A stretch of 54,373 nucleotides of DNA from Paracoccaceae bacterium. GTDB taxonomy: Bacteria; Pseudomonadota; Alphaproteobacteria; Rhodobacterales; Rhodobacteraceae. The position numbers and the translations under genes are program-made. Under the pieces are notes generated by a model. That model was not told where the DNA came from, ran no database searches, and saw only the letters and a program-made list of their open reading frames with translations. Positions 53,800 to 54,373 of this stretch are shown piece after piece; the stretch's first letter is position 1; every line of letters begins with the position of its first letter. Where the stretch lies: positions 81,352 through 135,724 of the forward strand of contig JANSYF010000002.1 of the NCBI GenBank assembly GCA_024742575.1, read 5' to 3'.

Positions 53800-54243
53800 T
53801 CAGCTGTACAATTCCGCAGCGCGGCGCTCAAAGGCACGAACGATGCGCTGCATCGCTTCAAAAAAGAACATGCCTGCCGCCCCTTGCAGAATGCGGCTCT
53901 TGAATTCGAAATCCACATAAAAGGTCACTTCGACACCACCGTCCACATCCTTGAACCCCCAGTTCGAATGCAGGTGTCGAAACGGGCCATCCAGGTATTC
54001 GGTGTCGATCTTCATTTGTTCAGGCCACAGCACCACCCGGCTGCCGAACCGTTCGCGAAACACTTTGAAGCTGATCACCAGATCGGCCAGCATTTCCTCG
54101 TGATCGCCTCGATCTTCGCGCGAGCGAATGCGCGCAGCCGCTGTCCATGGCAGGAATTTGGGGTAATTCGCCACGTCCGCGACCAGATCGTACATCTGTT
54201 GCGCCGTGTACGGCAGGGTGCGGGTTTCGGAGTGTGTGGGCAT
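53800..54243 (-). CDS. COQ10/RatA-type START-domain protein
   Basis: A 147-residue protein of the polyketide-cyclase/START group. The start THSETRTLPYTAQQMYDLVADVANYPKFLPWTAAARI is the usual COQ10/RatA beginning; VEVTFYVDFEFKSRILQGAAGMFFFEAMQRIVRAFERRAAELY is the C-terminal helix region. In alphaproteobacteria this family binds ubiquinone as a COQ10 homologue; toxin activity is described only for enterobacterial RatA. ATG 54243 is the conserved start. Confidence 0.9.
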   Translation of the reverse strand: MPTHSETRTLPYTAQQMYDLVADVANYPKFLPWTAAARIRSREDRGDHEEMLADLVISFKVFRERFGSRVVLWPEQMKIDTEYLDGPFRHLHSNWGFKDVDGGVEVTFYVDFEFKSRILQGAAGMFFFEAMQRIVRAFERRAAELYS

Positions 54244-54315
54244 CTGCTCTTTTGTTTTGACCGTGACAGTGGCGGGGGATGTCGTATTGTGCGCGCGAAA
54301 AATCAAGGGAAACCT

Positions 54316-54373
54316 ATGTCAGAGCGTCCTTATGTCATCGACGAAATGATCTCGGCCAAGGCAATTGCCGCCC
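54316..54373 (+). CDS. Probable hypoxanthine phosphoribosyltransferase (5' end only)
   Basis: Nineteen codons are visible (MSERPYVIDEMISAKAIAA) after AAGGGAAA, then the window ends. The start resembles alphaproteobacterial hypoxanthine phosphoribosyltransferases, which begin with a YVID-x-MIS-A-K segment. The rest of the gene is needed to confirm. It is divergent from the COQ10-like gene. Confidence 0.55.
   Translation, partial: MSERPYVIDEMISAKAIAA

Overview
This 54 kb window looks like chromosomal DNA of an alphaproteobacterium of the family Rhodobacteraceae, probably the Roseobacter group. The evidence is gene order: yajC-secD-secF followed by the Mth938-type gene and ccmABCDG (the helABCDX order known from Rhodobacter capsulatus), and dusB-ntrB-ntrC-ntrY-ntrX with trkA-trkH-hfq-hflX on the same strand. 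The DNA is GC-rich with frequent ATGA/TGATG start-stop overlaps. I see no rRNA, tRNA, CRISPR array, integrase or transposase.

Layout. 1-2.5 kb: 3' part of aconitase acnA, ending in a strong terminator. 2.6-3.2 kb: a small protein with a caspase/DUF4347-like His-Cys pair. 3.6-10.6 kb (minus strand): a long run from yajC through secD, secF, a TauE/SafE permease and a Mth938-like protein to ccmA, ccmB, ccmC, ccmD and ccmG, for protein export and cytochrome c maturation. 10.8-17.5 kb: secreted serine protease, serS, a TspO-like membrane protein, a periplasmic EF-hand protein, a 3-hydroxyisobutyrate dehydrogenase-family enzyme and a penicillin-acylase-family hydrolase. 17.6-22.1 kb (minus): hflX, hfq, trkH, trkA. 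22.3-23.9 kb: TupA-like ATP-grasp protein and a short BLUF blue-light sensor.

24.1-41.5 kb is an accessory island. A 132-bp direct repeat (126/132 identical, no gaps) brackets 17 kb of catabolic genes. The right-hand copy is fused to a piece of trkA about 88% identical to the intact gene at 20.7-22.1 kb. Because trkA normally follows ntrYX in this group, the piece probably marks where the island separated trkA from ntrX. The island carries a complete-looking hydroaromatic (quinate/shikimate) funnel: shikimate dehydrogenase, two-domain 3-dehydroshikimate dehydratase QuiC, a TctABC transporter and a LysR regulator in one run. It also holds a second, divergent shikimate-dehydrogenase homologue facing a GntR regulator across a perfect 20-bp palindrome, an ABC importer with a flavoprotein, an AEC exporter, and a KstD/fumarate-reductase-type flavoprotein translationally coupled to an AsbF-like TIM barrel. 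The core route would turn shikimate (or quinate) into protocatechuate. The extra genes suggest a wider or modified substrate range, and this is the best candidate for something not yet described.

41.5-54.4 kb: Imm11/DUF1629-like protein, SUMF-domain protein, the nitrogen-regulatory ntrX-ntrY-ntrC-ntrB-dusB run (both response regulators lack the GAFTGA motif), then ispF-pgpA-cinA(C-terminal type), an ammonium transporter, a COQ10/RatA START protein and the first codons of a probable hypoxanthine phosphoribosyltransferase. Start codons were chosen by Shine-Dalgarno spacing, overlaps and family length where possible. All functions are inferred from motifs read by eye, not from database searches.
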